Assembly: GCA_966112985.1 (NCBI GenBank) | Contig: CBHWET010000077.1 | Location: 1-15,546, forward strand | Source: CBHWET01 sp966112985 | GTDB taxonomy: Bacteria; Verrucomicrobiota; Verrucomicrobiia; Limisphaerales; JACDHS01 | DNA length: 15,546 nucleotides | Reading direction: 5' to 3' | Part shown: one piece after another, positions 1-7,259 of the stretch | How positions within the stretch are numbered: position 1 is the stretch's first letter | Layout: the number at the start of each line of letters is the position of its first letter | The notes under the pieces: generated by a model | Told to the model about the DNA's origin: nothing | The model's input: the letters and a program-made list of their open reading frames with translations, nothing else | Database searches by the model: none | Position numbers and translations under genes: made by a program

Positions 1-40
1 AAAATAAAAAAACGGCCGCCTGAAATTCAGACGACCGTTT
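1..40 (-). terminator. Rho-independent terminator of the small Cys-rich protein gene
   Basis: An inverted repeat with arms at 11-22 and 28-39 and a 5-nt loop is followed, in the minus direction, by a T-rich tract (TTTTTATTTT from positions 10 to 1). It begins 18-19 bases after the stop codon at 59-61. Two arm positions are C/A mismatches if read as plus-strand RNA but G-U wobbles in minus-strand RNA. The stem is therefore fully paired only in the minus transcript, which fixes its direction. Confidence 0.9.
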
Positions 41-58
41 GCAGAGTAACGCGAAGGA

Positions 59-289
59 TTACTTCTTGTCTTCAGCCTTCGGATTGCAATGTTCGCACTT
101 CTTGCCTTCCTTCTTGGCTTCGACACAGCACTTGTGCGTGCAATCTTTGCCAGCGGCTTTGGCTTTTTCGCAGCAGGACTTCTTGGCGCCTTCTTTCTTG
201 CCTTCCTTCTTACCTTCTTCGGCCATGACCGTTCCAGCAACGAGAGCGAGGGCGAACGCAGCAACCAACAACGATTTGATGAGCTTCAT
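59..289 (-). CDS. Small secreted Lys/Cys-rich protein, function unknown
   Basis: This gene encodes 76 residues. Residues 1-23 are a typical Sec signal peptide (MKLIKSLLVAAFALALVAG, cleavage likely after VMA). The mature part is about 53 residues, very rich in Lys and Glu, with an EGKKEGKKEG start and seven Cys arranged as CC, C, CC, C..C (SCCEK, KDCTHKCC, KCEHC). Such clusters suit metal binding or disulfides in the periplasm, but no function is established. I chose the start at 289 because GGGGAGA lies 10 nt upstream on the minus strand; an in-frame ATG at 313 would place that SD inside the coding region and spoil the signal peptide's N-terminus. The gene is monocistronic, with its own terminator. 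Similar short signal-peptide/CC proteins recur in Verrucomicrobiota as I recall them, without a named family. The overlapping plus-strand frames at 39-385 are shadows. Confidence 0.8.
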   Translation of the reverse strand: MKLIKSLLVAAFALALVAGTVMAEEGKKEGKKEGAKKSCCEKAKAAGKDCTHKCCVEAKKEGKKCEHCNPKAEDKK

Positions 290-296
290 ATAACTT

Positions 297-354
297 TGTC
301 TCCCCGGTTTCATTTATTCTCGGGGCTTTGCCGCCTCACTCACCACGCAAAGCC
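297..354 (-). promoter_or_regulatory. Possible SD-sequestering leader structure of the Cys-rich protein gene
   Basis: In the minus-strand transcript the SD (GGGGAG, 305-300) lies within the 3' arm of a CCCCG/CGGGG hairpin (325-321 with 306-302, 14-nt loop). Just upstream, an 8-bp stem GGCTTTGC/GCAAAGCC (354-347 with 331-324, 15-nt loop) shares bases 324-325 with it, so the two compete in part. This geometry is that of a simple translational switch or thermometer. It is inferred from base pairing alone, and the 5-bp stem is short. Confidence 0.3.
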
Positions 355-443
355 TTGCGGCGACTCAGCCGAAGGGGTGTGTTGAATGATGCGAACGCAG
401 GGTAGGCTACAACGGGGGTGGTCGGAATGTCGATACTGATTTG

Positions 444-475
444 AGAGCCCGGTTCTGCTTGCCGCACCGGGCTCT
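444..475. repeat. Inverted repeat, 9-bp stem with 14-nt loop
   Basis: AGAGCCCGG (444-452) is perfectly complementary to CCGGGCTCT (467-475). Neither strand has a T-run after it, so it is not a normal terminator. It sits 44 bases before the start at 520 and could be a leader hairpin or an operator. Apart from this and the leader pairing nearer the Cys-rich gene, the 206-base gap at 314-519 shows nothing I can name. Confidence 0.5.
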
Positions 476-519
476 GACGGCCTACTGTCTTTCAACGGGA
501 GTCCTCAGACTATTCTACT

Positions 520-1569
520 ATGAACGAAACGTTGAACGTCGCGGCGCGCGACACCGCCTACCAATATGGCTATTACACCGGGCGGACAGTGTTTGTCCTT
601 TTGATTGTAGCCGGCATTTTGAAATGCATTTCGCTGGCACGGAAACCGAATTGCAACGCCAAGTGCGCAATATCTCTCGCCCTGATGCTTGGCACGTTCG
701 CCCTCGCTTCGGCATTGCAGGCAATTGTGGCAATGGTACCCGATATGTCCCTCATTGCTGGTCCAGTCCTCGGTCTGCTGATTTTCGGTTGCTTTGTGAC
801 AGGAATCGTCTTCGCGATCATGGGACTGATCGAATATTCAAAGAATCGTGAGCTGTACATACAGGGCAAAGGACAGGCAATCACGGCATTGGTCTTTGGC
901 TCCATCTTCCTCGTGCTCTTTGGGGCCGGATTCGTGAAAGGTTTTTCGGCTGCAAGCGCGAAGCGCAAAGCATTGGAAACGAAGCAACCAGCCCTCGAAG
1001 CCATGCTCACCTTCGACGAAATGAATTATAAGTTCAAAAGCCTGCCAAAGCCCTGGGCCAAAATCGATGCGACGAAAATTAATCCGCTCTCCACACTCGG
1101 TTACATGCGCGCAAAGCCCCAGATCTTTTTCATCCTGATTGCGGAAAGCGCGGGGATTGATCTGAATGCGACCTCCAGTCAACTCGCCGAAATTGCCAAG
1201 GGCAACCTCGAAAGCGCAGCGACATCGGCGAAGTTTGTGAAGGAAGTGCCGGAGACCCACAACGGCGTGGAAGGCATTCGACTCGAGACCGAAGCGCAGT
1301 TGAAAAACTTAAATGTGTATTACGTGCATTGGGTCATCACGACGAACGGCTACGCCTATCAATTAATGTGTTGGGGCGGCCAGAAGGATCGCGAGCAGGT
1401 GCAGAAAGAAGCGACCACAATTTTCTCACGGTTTGAATTAATCGATCCGACGAAGACTTCATTTGAGGAACCAGCGGAGGCTCCGGCCAAAAAACCAAAG
1501 TCCCGCAAGAGTCAACGTGATGTTCAATCACGCAGCGACAACGAGTCGCGCCTGGTATTGCTCCAGTAA
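520..1569 (+). CDS. Four-helix membrane protein with C-terminal soluble domain, unknown function
   Basis: The 349-residue product has four hydrophobic segments (about 22-40, 49-73, 77-105 and 119-142). They resemble the small membrane bundles often annotated DUF4190-like, with short loops and a Cys-containing basic loop (RKPNCNAKC). A soluble region follows (about 162-308) with alternating strand-like stretches, such as VEGIRLETEA and YAYQLMCWGG, reminiscent of PsbP/Mog1-type domains; this is a weak resemblance. The C-terminus (about 315-349) is Pro/Lys/Ser-rich and probably disordered. The only purine-rich upstream motif, GGGAG at 497-501, is 18 nt from the ATG, too far for a normal SD. Its last 42 bases overlap the end of the convergent gene at 1528-1836, so the tail may be poorly conserved. 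I assign no biochemical role. Confidence 0.7.
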   Translation: MNETLNVAARDTAYQYGYYTGRTVFVLLIVAGILKCISLARKPNCNAKCAISLALMLGTFALASALQAIVAMVPDMSLIAGPVLGLLIFGCFVTGIVFAIMGLIEYSKNRELYIQGKGQAITALVFGSIFLVLFGAGFVKGFSAASAKRKALETKQPALEAMLTFDEMNYKFKSLPKPWAKIDATKINPLSTLGYMRAKPQIFFILIAESAGIDLNATSSQLAEIAKGNLESAATSAKFVKEVPETHNGVEGIRLETEAQLKNLNVYYVHWVITTNGYAYQLMCWGGQKDREQVQKEATTIFSRFELIDPTKTSFEEPAEAPAKKPKSRKSQRDVQSRSDNESRLVLLQ

Positions 1570-1836
1570 TTCCTTGATGCGGCGTGCATCGGTTTTGGTG
1601 TGACCGTGACTGGCCAGCGGATCTGAACCGCCAGAAGATTCAATCAGGATTTCCGACCAGATGATTCCTGTCTTGATGTGAACCGAGGCAATCTTCGCGA
1701 TGCTGATGCTCATCTCGTCGGTGCTGAAGAAGGCGCGTTTCCGTCGAATGACGGCTTTGTCCGTAATCTCAATAACGGTTGGGAACAGGAGATTGCCTTT
1801 CGTCCAGCGACTGGCGGTGAATACTTCGGCGGGCAT
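1528..1836 (-). CDS. Bacterial PH-like domain protein (102 aa)
   Basis: The product is a small all-beta protein with a C-terminal helix. It opens with FTASRWTKGNLLFP, then strands carrying ITDKAVIRRKR, a central SIAKIASVHIKTGIIWSEI section and SGGSDPLASHGHTKTDA, and ends in an amphipathic helix (RRIKELLEQY). This order fits the bacterial pleckstrin-homology fold (YdbS/YdbT-like), with the module standing alone and no membrane segment. Partners and ligand are unknown. A good SD (GGAG, 8 nt before the ATG) supports the start. It is divergent from the esterase gene (97 bp between them) and overlaps the membrane-protein gene by 42 bp at its 3' end. The overlapped residues belong to the predicted helix, so this frame is likely the more constrained of the two there. 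Confidence 0.75.
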   Translation of the reverse strand: MPAEVFTASRWTKGNLLFPTVIEITDKAVIRRKRAFFSTDEMSISIAKIASVHIKTGIIWSEILIESSGGSDPLASHGHTKTDARRIKELLEQYQARLVVAA

Positions 1837-1933
1837 AATTTACACTCCATAAAACTCTTTCCCGACCGCGAATGCAACAGCAGGTGTGGCGCTTATCTCG
1901 ACAAAGCGTCCGAAAGTCGATATCTGCTAAGGG

Positions 1934-2815
1934 ATGAGATTCTTCGCTGGAACTTTTCTGTTATCAGTCTTCGTTCCCCTGCTCCATGCCGCTGACCCGA
2001 TTGGTGAGCGGTTCGTCTACAAAAAGGTCGAAGGACGGGAACTCACCATGTACGTGAGCAAACCTGAAGGTTGGAAGCAATCCGACAAACGGCCAGCCAT
2101 CGTTTTTTTCCACGGAGGCGGTTGGGTCGCAGGCGCACCGTCCCAATTCAATGATCATTGTAAATACTTTGCGTCGCGCGGACTCGTCACAGCGACGGTT
2201 GAGTATCGATTGCTCGACAAAACAAAGAAGGAAACGCCGCTTGCTTGCATCAATGATGCAAAATCAGCAATGCGTTGGGTGCGTTCGCATGCAAAGGAAC
2301 TGGGCATCGACGAAAAACGCATCGCTGCGGGAGGAGGTTCTGCGGGCGGACATCTTGCCGCTTTTACGGGAATGGTCGAAGGAAGTGACGAACCGCAGGA
2401 CGATCGATCAATTTCTCCAAAGGCCAATGCGCTGATTCTCTTCAATCCCGTGTTCAACAATGGTCCCGGCCAATGGGGTAACAGCCGCGTTGGTGAGCAT
2501 TACAAACAATTTTCTCCAGCGCATAATATTACGCGTGATGATCCGCCTGCAGTTGTCTTTCTTGGAACCAAGGATGATTTGATTCCGGTACAAACGGTTC
2601 GTGATTTCGAATCTGAGATGAAGAAGGTCGGTGTCCGTTGCGACATCCATCTCTACGAAGGGCAAAAGCACGGCTTTTACGGGAAATACAACGCGAACGG
2701 GAAATACTTTTACGAAACGGTTTTTCAAGCGGATCGATTTCTTGCCTCGTTAGGCTGGTTGAAGGGAGCCCCGACACTCGTAAAACCTGAGGCTTCGTCA
2801 TCGAAAGAGAAGTAA
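1934..2815 (+). CDS. Secreted alpha/beta-hydrolase (esterase/lipase, HSL/BD-FAE-like)
   Basis: The 293-residue protein has a signal peptide at about 1-19 (MRFFAGTFLLSVFVPLLHA). The oxyanion-hole motif HGGG is at 60-63, the nucleophile is Ser136 in GGGSAGG, the acid is probably Asp214 in GTKDDLIP, and His246 lies in GQKHGF. These mark the hormone-sensitive-lipase/carboxylesterase group of alpha/beta-hydrolases, whose secreted members often remove acetyl or feruloyl esters from polysaccharides. The nucleophile elbow is GGSAGG rather than the common GDSAGG. The two sulfatase genes follow on the same strand after a 54-bp gap, so the likely job is deacylating a sulfated, acylated glycan before or during desulfation; this is inference from context. 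There is no useful SD: AAGGG directly abuts the ATG at 1934. The clean signal peptide nevertheless supports this start. Confidence 0.88.
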   Translation: MRFFAGTFLLSVFVPLLHAADPIGERFVYKKVEGRELTMYVSKPEGWKQSDKRPAIVFFHGGGWVAGAPSQFNDHCKYFASRGLVTATVEYRLLDKTKKETPLACINDAKSAMRWVRSHAKELGIDEKRIAAGGGSAGGHLAAFTGMVEGSDEPQDDRSISPKANALILFNPVFNNGPGQWGNSRVGEHYKQFSPAHNITRDDPPAVVFLGTKDDLIPVQTVRDFESEMKKVGVRCDIHLYEGQKHGFYGKYNANGKYFYETVFQADRFLASLGWLKGAPTLVKPEASSSKEK

Positions 2816-2869
2816 ATCGAAACCTCCCGTTCAGCAGCATCGTCTGCCGCTCCAGCACATTGATCCGCT

Positions 2870-4603
2870 ATGATTAATTTATTCCGTCATTCATTTTTCA
2901 CTCTGTCTCTATTGGCACTTTCCTGCTTCGCTTCCGTGGCCGGGAATCGTCCGAACATTTTGCTGATCATGTCGGATGATATGGGGTTTTCGGATTTGGG
3001 TTGCTACGGCAGTGGCATTGCAACGCCGAATCTCGATTCGTTAGCAAAGGAGGGTGTTCGTTTTACCCAGTTTTACAACATGGGCCGCTGCTGCCCGACG
3101 CGTGCATCGTTACTGACAGGCCTGTATCCGCACCAGGCCGGTATCGGCCACATGATGGAGGATCGAAATCACGAAGGCTATCGCGGCAACTTGAATCAGA
3201 ACTGTGCGACGATCGCCGAAGTCCTGCGAACGAATGGTTATCGCACTTACATGTGCGGTAAATGGCACGTTACGCGATTTATTAATCCGAATGGGGACAA
3301 ATCAAATTGGCCGCTGCAACGTGGGTTTGAAAAATATTATGGCACAGTCAACGGCGGTGGCAGTTTTTATGACCCAACGACCTTGTGCCGGCAGAACACC
3401 TACATCACGCCAGAGAATGATTCCGAGTATAAGCCCAAAAAGTTTTATTACACGGAGGCCTTGAGCGATAATGCCGTTCGTTTTATTTCACAACACGGAC
3501 AGGAATCACCGGACAAACCGTTTTTCATGTACCTCGCCTACACATCGGCGCATTGGCCGATGCACGCCTTGGAAAAGGACATTGCGAAGTACAAAGGCAA
3601 GTTCGATACCGGTTACGAACCTGTTCGCAAAGCTCGCATCGAGAAACTGAAGCAACTCGGAATATTCGATTCCAAGTGGATGCCGGCACCGACTGCACTG
3701 GATTGGGACAAAGTAGAAAATAAAGCGTGGGAGGCACGTTGCATGGAGGTGTATGCGGCGATGATCGACAACATGGATCAAGGCATCGGTAAAATTATCG
3801 CGCAGCTGAAGAAAGATGGGCAGTTCGAAAACACTTTGATTTTCTTCCTTCAGGACAATGGCGGTTGTGCAGAGTTAATGGGACGAACCACGCCGACCAC
3901 TTATCCCGCGACGAACCCAAAGCCGCTCGGTCCAAATGATCTTCAACCGAATATTTGGCCCCCGATGCAAACCCGCGACGGCCGCTGGGTTCGAAACGGT
4001 GTCGGTGTGATGCCAGGACCTGAAGATACGTACATGGGATACGGTCAAGGCTGGGCAAACGTCTCCAATACTCCGTTCCGTGAATATAAACACTGGGTCC
4101 ACGAAGGCGGCATCAGCACGCCGTTAATCGTTCATTGGCCCGCGGGCATTCCGAAGAGCCGCAATGGCAAACTGGAATCGCAACCTGCTCATCTCATCGA
4201 TATCATGGCGACCTGCGTTGATATTTCCGCGGCGAAGTATCCTGCTGAATTGAACGGAAATAAAATCAAGCCGATGGAAGGTGTCAGCCTCCAGCCCGCG
4301 TTCAAAGGCAGTTCCATCAAGCGCAAGCAGCCGATCTTCTGGGAGCACGAAGGCAACCGCGCTGTGCGTGACGGAAAATGGAAGCTGGTCGCCAAAGAAA
4401 ATCAGCCCTGGGAACTTTACGACATGGAGAAGGATCGGCCGGAAATGAACGACTTGTCCGCGCAGAATCCAAAGAAGGTAAAAGAGATGGCAGCCCAGTG
4501 GGACGCGTGGGCGGCACGCGCCAATGTCTTGCCGCTAGGTGCATGGCACGGCCCTTCGAAAGATAAAAAGGGAAATGCGGCGAAAAAGCACGCGAAGGGA
4601 TAA
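2870..4603 (+). CDS. Secreted arylsulfatase-family sulfatase (formylglycine type), copy 1
   Basis: The 577-residue protein has a signal peptide at about 1-24. The sulfatase signature CCPTRASLLTG contains Cys74, expected to be oxidised to formylglycine in the CxPxR motif. Metal ligands are Asp36-Asp37 in MSDDMGFSD and Asp329-Asn330 in LQDNGG; Lys131 and His133 (GKWH) and His228 (SAHWP) are the usual substrate-site residues. The protein hydrolyses sulfate esters, probably on a carbohydrate, in the periplasm or outside the cell. The C-terminal subdomain holds WEHEGNRAVRDGKWKL and PWELYD. The lysine-rich end (KDKKGNAAKKHAKG) is extra. It is a paralogue of the next gene, 27 bp downstream. The signature resembles SulfAtlas family S1, perhaps subfamily S1_4; that subfamily is a guess. 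No formylglycine-generating enzyme lies in the window, so activation must come from elsewhere. Confidence 0.93.
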   Translation: MINLFRHSFFTLSLLALSCFASVAGNRPNILLIMSDDMGFSDLGCYGSGIATPNLDSLAKEGVRFTQFYNMGRCCPTRASLLTGLYPHQAGIGHMMEDRNHEGYRGNLNQNCATIAEVLRTNGYRTYMCGKWHVTRFINPNGDKSNWPLQRGFEKYYGTVNGGGSFYDPTTLCRQNTYITPENDSEYKPKKFYYTEALSDNAVRFISQHGQESPDKPFFMYLAYTSAHWPMHALEKDIAKYKGKFDTGYEPVRKARIEKLKQLGIFDSKWMPAPTALDWDKVENKAWEARCMEVYAAMIDNMDQGIGKIIAQLKKDGQFENTLIFFLQDNGGCAELMGRTTPTTYPATNPKPLGPNDLQPNIWPPMQTRDGRWVRNGVGVMPGPEDTYMGYGQGWANVSNTPFREYKHWVHEGGISTPLIVHWPAGIPKSRNGKLESQPAHLIDIMATCVDISAAKYPAELNGNKIKPMEGVSLQPAFKGSSIKRKQPIFWEHEGNRAVRDGKWKLVAKENQPWELYDMEKDRPEMNDLSAQNPKKVKEMAAQWDAWAARANVLPLGAWHGPSKDKKGNAAKKHAKG

Positions 4604-4630
4604 GCCGCCAATGAAGGTAAAAAAAAGTCG

Positions 4631-6253
4631 ATGCGACAACTTTTTCCCAATCGCCAAAATGTAATCGTTGCACTTCTGTTTATCCTTTCGTTGCCATCAA
4701 TGGCAGCTTCGGAACGTCCCAACATCATCCTGATCTTGGCTGACGACATGGGCTTCAGCGATATCGGCTGTTACGGCAGCGAAATTCGCACTCCCAATAT
4801 CGATCGTCTTGCGAAGAACGGTCTTCGATTCACACAATTCTACAACTGTGCCCGCTGTTGCCCTTCGCGCGCCGCACTGATGACAGGGTTGTATCCGCAT
4901 CAGGCGTGGGTTGGGGACATGGTTGACGAATATGCGCGCCCTGCTCGCGAACAATTAAAAAGTCGCGCCTATTCGGATCATCTGAATCCTTATGCACCAA
5001 CAATAGCCGAAGCGTTGCACGAAAGCGGTTATCGCACCGGCATGTCCGGCAAATGGCATCTGGGCTATCGCACGAACGAATGGCCCTGCGCCAGAGGTTT
5101 CGCCCGGTCGTTTGCGGTAATCGAAGGCGCGATGAATTACTATGGATTTGGGATGCAACACACCGGCGCGGTTACGAACCCGCCCATGGCCTTGGATAAG
5201 CAAGTGTATATTCCACCGCGGGAAGGATTCTTTTCGACGGATGCCTTTACCGAATACGCCGTGAGTTTTATCAAAGAAGCGAAAACGAACCGTCAACCGT
5301 TCTTTCTGTATCTCGCTTACAACGCACCGCATTGGCCTTTACATGCCCGCCTCGAAACGATCGCCCACTATCGCGGTAAATATAAAACAGTCGGTTGGGA
5401 CAAATTGCGAGAGCGACGTCACGAGCGTTTGAAGGAGCTCGGGCTCATCGACGGACGGTGGCCTCTCGCGCCGCGTCCACCGCAAATCCCCGCATGGGAA
5501 CAAGCGACGGCAGAACAACAACTTCGTTGGGACGAACAGATGTCCATTTACGCTGCACAGGTCGAGGAGATGGATGCGGGCGTAGGAAAAGTGTTGCAGG
5601 CATTAAAAAAGATTAAGGCCGATGAAAATACGTTGATTCTTTTCCTTTCGGACAACGGCGGAGCTTCAGAAGATCCGAATCGCAGTTTGCCAGAAGCCCG
5701 CCTCGGCACACGCGAAAGCTACAAAGGATACGGCCTCGCTGGCGCACACGTGAGTAGCAGTCCATTTCGCAAAACGAAAAAATTTACTCACGAAGGCGGC
5801 ATTTCTCCTCCGTTTATTGCCTCGTGGCCGGAAGGCATCGCAATGCGATCCGATTCTTTGGTTCGGCAACCGGCTCATATCATTGATTTGATGCCAACGT
5901 GTCTGGCAATCGCGGGAGCGACGTTTCCCAAGACAATGAACGGAGAAAGCACCACGAATTTAGAAGGCGTGAATTTAACGCCGGCTTTTCAAGGAAAAGA
6001 CCTGGCACGCACCGCGCCGCTCTTTTGGGAACACGAAGGGCATCGCGCTATTCGCGACGGTAAATGGAAACTGGTCGCCAGCCACAACGACCCCTGGGAA
6101 CTCTACGACATAGAGACGGATCGAACCGAATTGCATGACTTATCAAAAACCTTCCCGGAGAAAACGCGCGAATTAGTTGAAAAGTATTCTGCGTGGAGCG
6201 AAAGGGTTGGCGTCAAACCGTGGCCAGAACCGCAAACAAAGAAGAAGCCTTAA
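4631..6253 (+). CDS. Secreted arylsulfatase-family sulfatase (formylglycine type), copy 2
   Basis: The 540-residue protein has a signal peptide at about 1-26 (hydrophobic core VIVALLFILSLPSMAA). Cys76 in CCPSRAALMTG is the predicted formylglycine; Asp38-Asp39 and Asp341-Asn342 are metal ligands; Lys141, His143 and His234 complete the site. It resembles the preceding sulfatase along its whole length (shared FTQFYN, TGLYPHQA, HEGGIS and FWEHEG blocks) but differs between residues 90 and 215, where substrate-recognition loops lie. The pair therefore probably acts on different sulfate positions or linkages of the same polymer. AAGG lies 13 nt before the ATG, inside the short gap, so translation after copy 1 is plausible. 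The stop codon is only 7 bp from the stop of the convergent hemC, which leaves no room for a terminator between the two. Confidence 0.93.
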   Translation: MRQLFPNRQNVIVALLFILSLPSMAASERPNIILILADDMGFSDIGCYGSEIRTPNIDRLAKNGLRFTQFYNCARCCPSRAALMTGLYPHQAWVGDMVDEYARPAREQLKSRAYSDHLNPYAPTIAEALHESGYRTGMSGKWHLGYRTNEWPCARGFARSFAVIEGAMNYYGFGMQHTGAVTNPPMALDKQVYIPPREGFFSTDAFTEYAVSFIKEAKTNRQPFFLYLAYNAPHWPLHARLETIAHYRGKYKTVGWDKLRERRHERLKELGLIDGRWPLAPRPPQIPAWEQATAEQQLRWDEQMSIYAAQVEEMDAGVGKVLQALKKIKADENTLILFLSDNGGASEDPNRSLPEARLGTRESYKGYGLAGAHVSSSPFRKTKKFTHEGGISPPFIASWPEGIAMRSDSLVRQPAHIIDLMPTCLAIAGATFPKTMNGESTTNLEGVNLTPAFQGKDLARTAPLFWEHEGHRAIRDGKWKLVASHNDPWELYDIETDRTELHDLSKTFPEKTRELVEKYSAWSERVGVKPWPEPQTKKKP

Positions 6254-6260
6254 ACGTTCC

Positions 6261-7259
6261 CTAAGTGGCGACTGGTTGCCCTCCAGCAAATTGTAATTTC
6301 CCCGCTACGTCGCGACCCAATTCTGCCGCTTCGGCAAGTGCTCCTTGCTTTTCGGCGAGTTGAACATTTGCGGCTAAAAATGAAATTGCACGGAGATGCA
6401 ACCCACCATCCACAACCCGCGCGTACGCGCCTACGGGGCTTTGGCACCCGCCACCCATCGCATTGAGAAATGAGCGCTCTGCGGTAACCGCCTGGAAGGT
6501 TTCGTAGTGGATCAGACCGGCGCAGATTTTGTCGACTCGCGGATCATTCTCCCGAATTTCAATGCCGATCGCCGCCTGTCCGACGCATGGCAACATGTCG
6601 TCGATTGAAACGACCGTTGCGAGAAGACCGCTGGGGATCCCCTCGCCTTCCAATTCGCCGCTGTCGGTAATTTGAAAGTGCAACCGCGCTAGCCCAGCGG
6701 CAGCGAGAACAGTCGCATCCAACTCCGGATTCTTCGCGAGCTTCTCCAGACGCGTCGCCACATTGCCACGGATTTCAACGGCCTTGAAATCCGGACGAAT
6801 CGCAAGCAGTTGGGCTTTACGCCGTGTGCTGCTCGTGCCAATGACGATGCCCTCCGGAAAATCTGTGAGTGACATCTTCGGTTTGAAACCACGTCCGACC
6901 ATTCCACTCACCGCGCTGCGGTAAATCAGAACATCACGAACGTCTTCACGCTTCGGCGTCGCACCAAGCTTCAGTCCCGCGGGCAATTCGGTCGGTAAAT
7001 CTTTTAAGCTGTGCACTGCGAGGTCCGCTTCGTTGTTCAATAACGCGACCTCCAATTCCTTTGTGAAAAGTCCGCGCGGTAAACTTGCGTCGATGCGCGC
7101 CATAGAGGCGGTCTGCATCTTATCACCCGTCGTTTTGATGATCTTAAGTTCGACTTCCACGCCAGGGAACTTTTCCCGACATTGCGCAGCCACCATATTT
7201 GACTGCGCCAGCGCCAAAGCACTGCCGCGGGTTGCAATGATGATCTTTTCGGTTGCCAT
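6261..7259 (-). CDS. hemC: Hydroxymethylbilane synthase (porphobilinogen deaminase)
   Basis: This cytoplasmic enzyme joins four porphobilinogen molecules into hydroxymethylbilane in haem/tetrapyrrole synthesis. Visible motifs: ATRGSALALAQ at residues 9-19, the catalytic Asp87 in HSLKDLPT, the Arg-rich GTSSTRRKAQL (141-151) that binds cofactor carboxylates, IRGNVATRL (163-171), and Cys272 in MGGGCQSPVGAYA, which carries the dipyrromethane cofactor. The length (332 aa) is slightly above the usual 310 or so, partly from an insert near 114-134 between the REDVRDV and FPEG blocks. Its ATG overlaps the hemA stop as TAATG, which indicates translational coupling. No uroporphyrinogen-III synthase gene follows; the convergent sulfatase begins at once. 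Confidence 0.97.
   Translation of the reverse strand: MATEKIIIATRGSALALAQSNMVAAQCREKFPGVEVELKIIKTTGDKMQTASMARIDASLPRGLFTKELEVALLNNEADLAVHSLKDLPTELPAGLKLGATPKREDVRDVLIYRSAVSGMVGRGFKPKMSLTDFPEGIVIGTSSTRRKAQLLAIRPDFKAVEIRGNVATRLEKLAKNPELDATVLAAAGLARLHFQITDSGELEGEGIPSGLLATVVSIDDMLPCVGQAAIGIEIRENDPRVDKICAGLIHYETFQAVTAERSFLNAMGGGCQSPVGAYARVVDGGLHLRAISFLAANVQLAEKQGALAEAAELGRDVAGKLQFAGGQPVAT

Noticed and set aside
11..39. Neisseria-type DNA uptake sequences
   Set aside because: The terminator arms contain GCCGCCTGAA and GTCGTCTGAA, each one base from the DUS core GCCGTCTGAA and paired inversely as in Neisseria terminators. The rest of the window is clearly not Neisseriaceae and I saw no other copies, so this is probably coincidence.
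39..385. Plus-strand frames opposite the Cys-rich protein
   Set aside because: The minus frame has a good SD, a signal peptide and a directional terminator; the plus frames have none.
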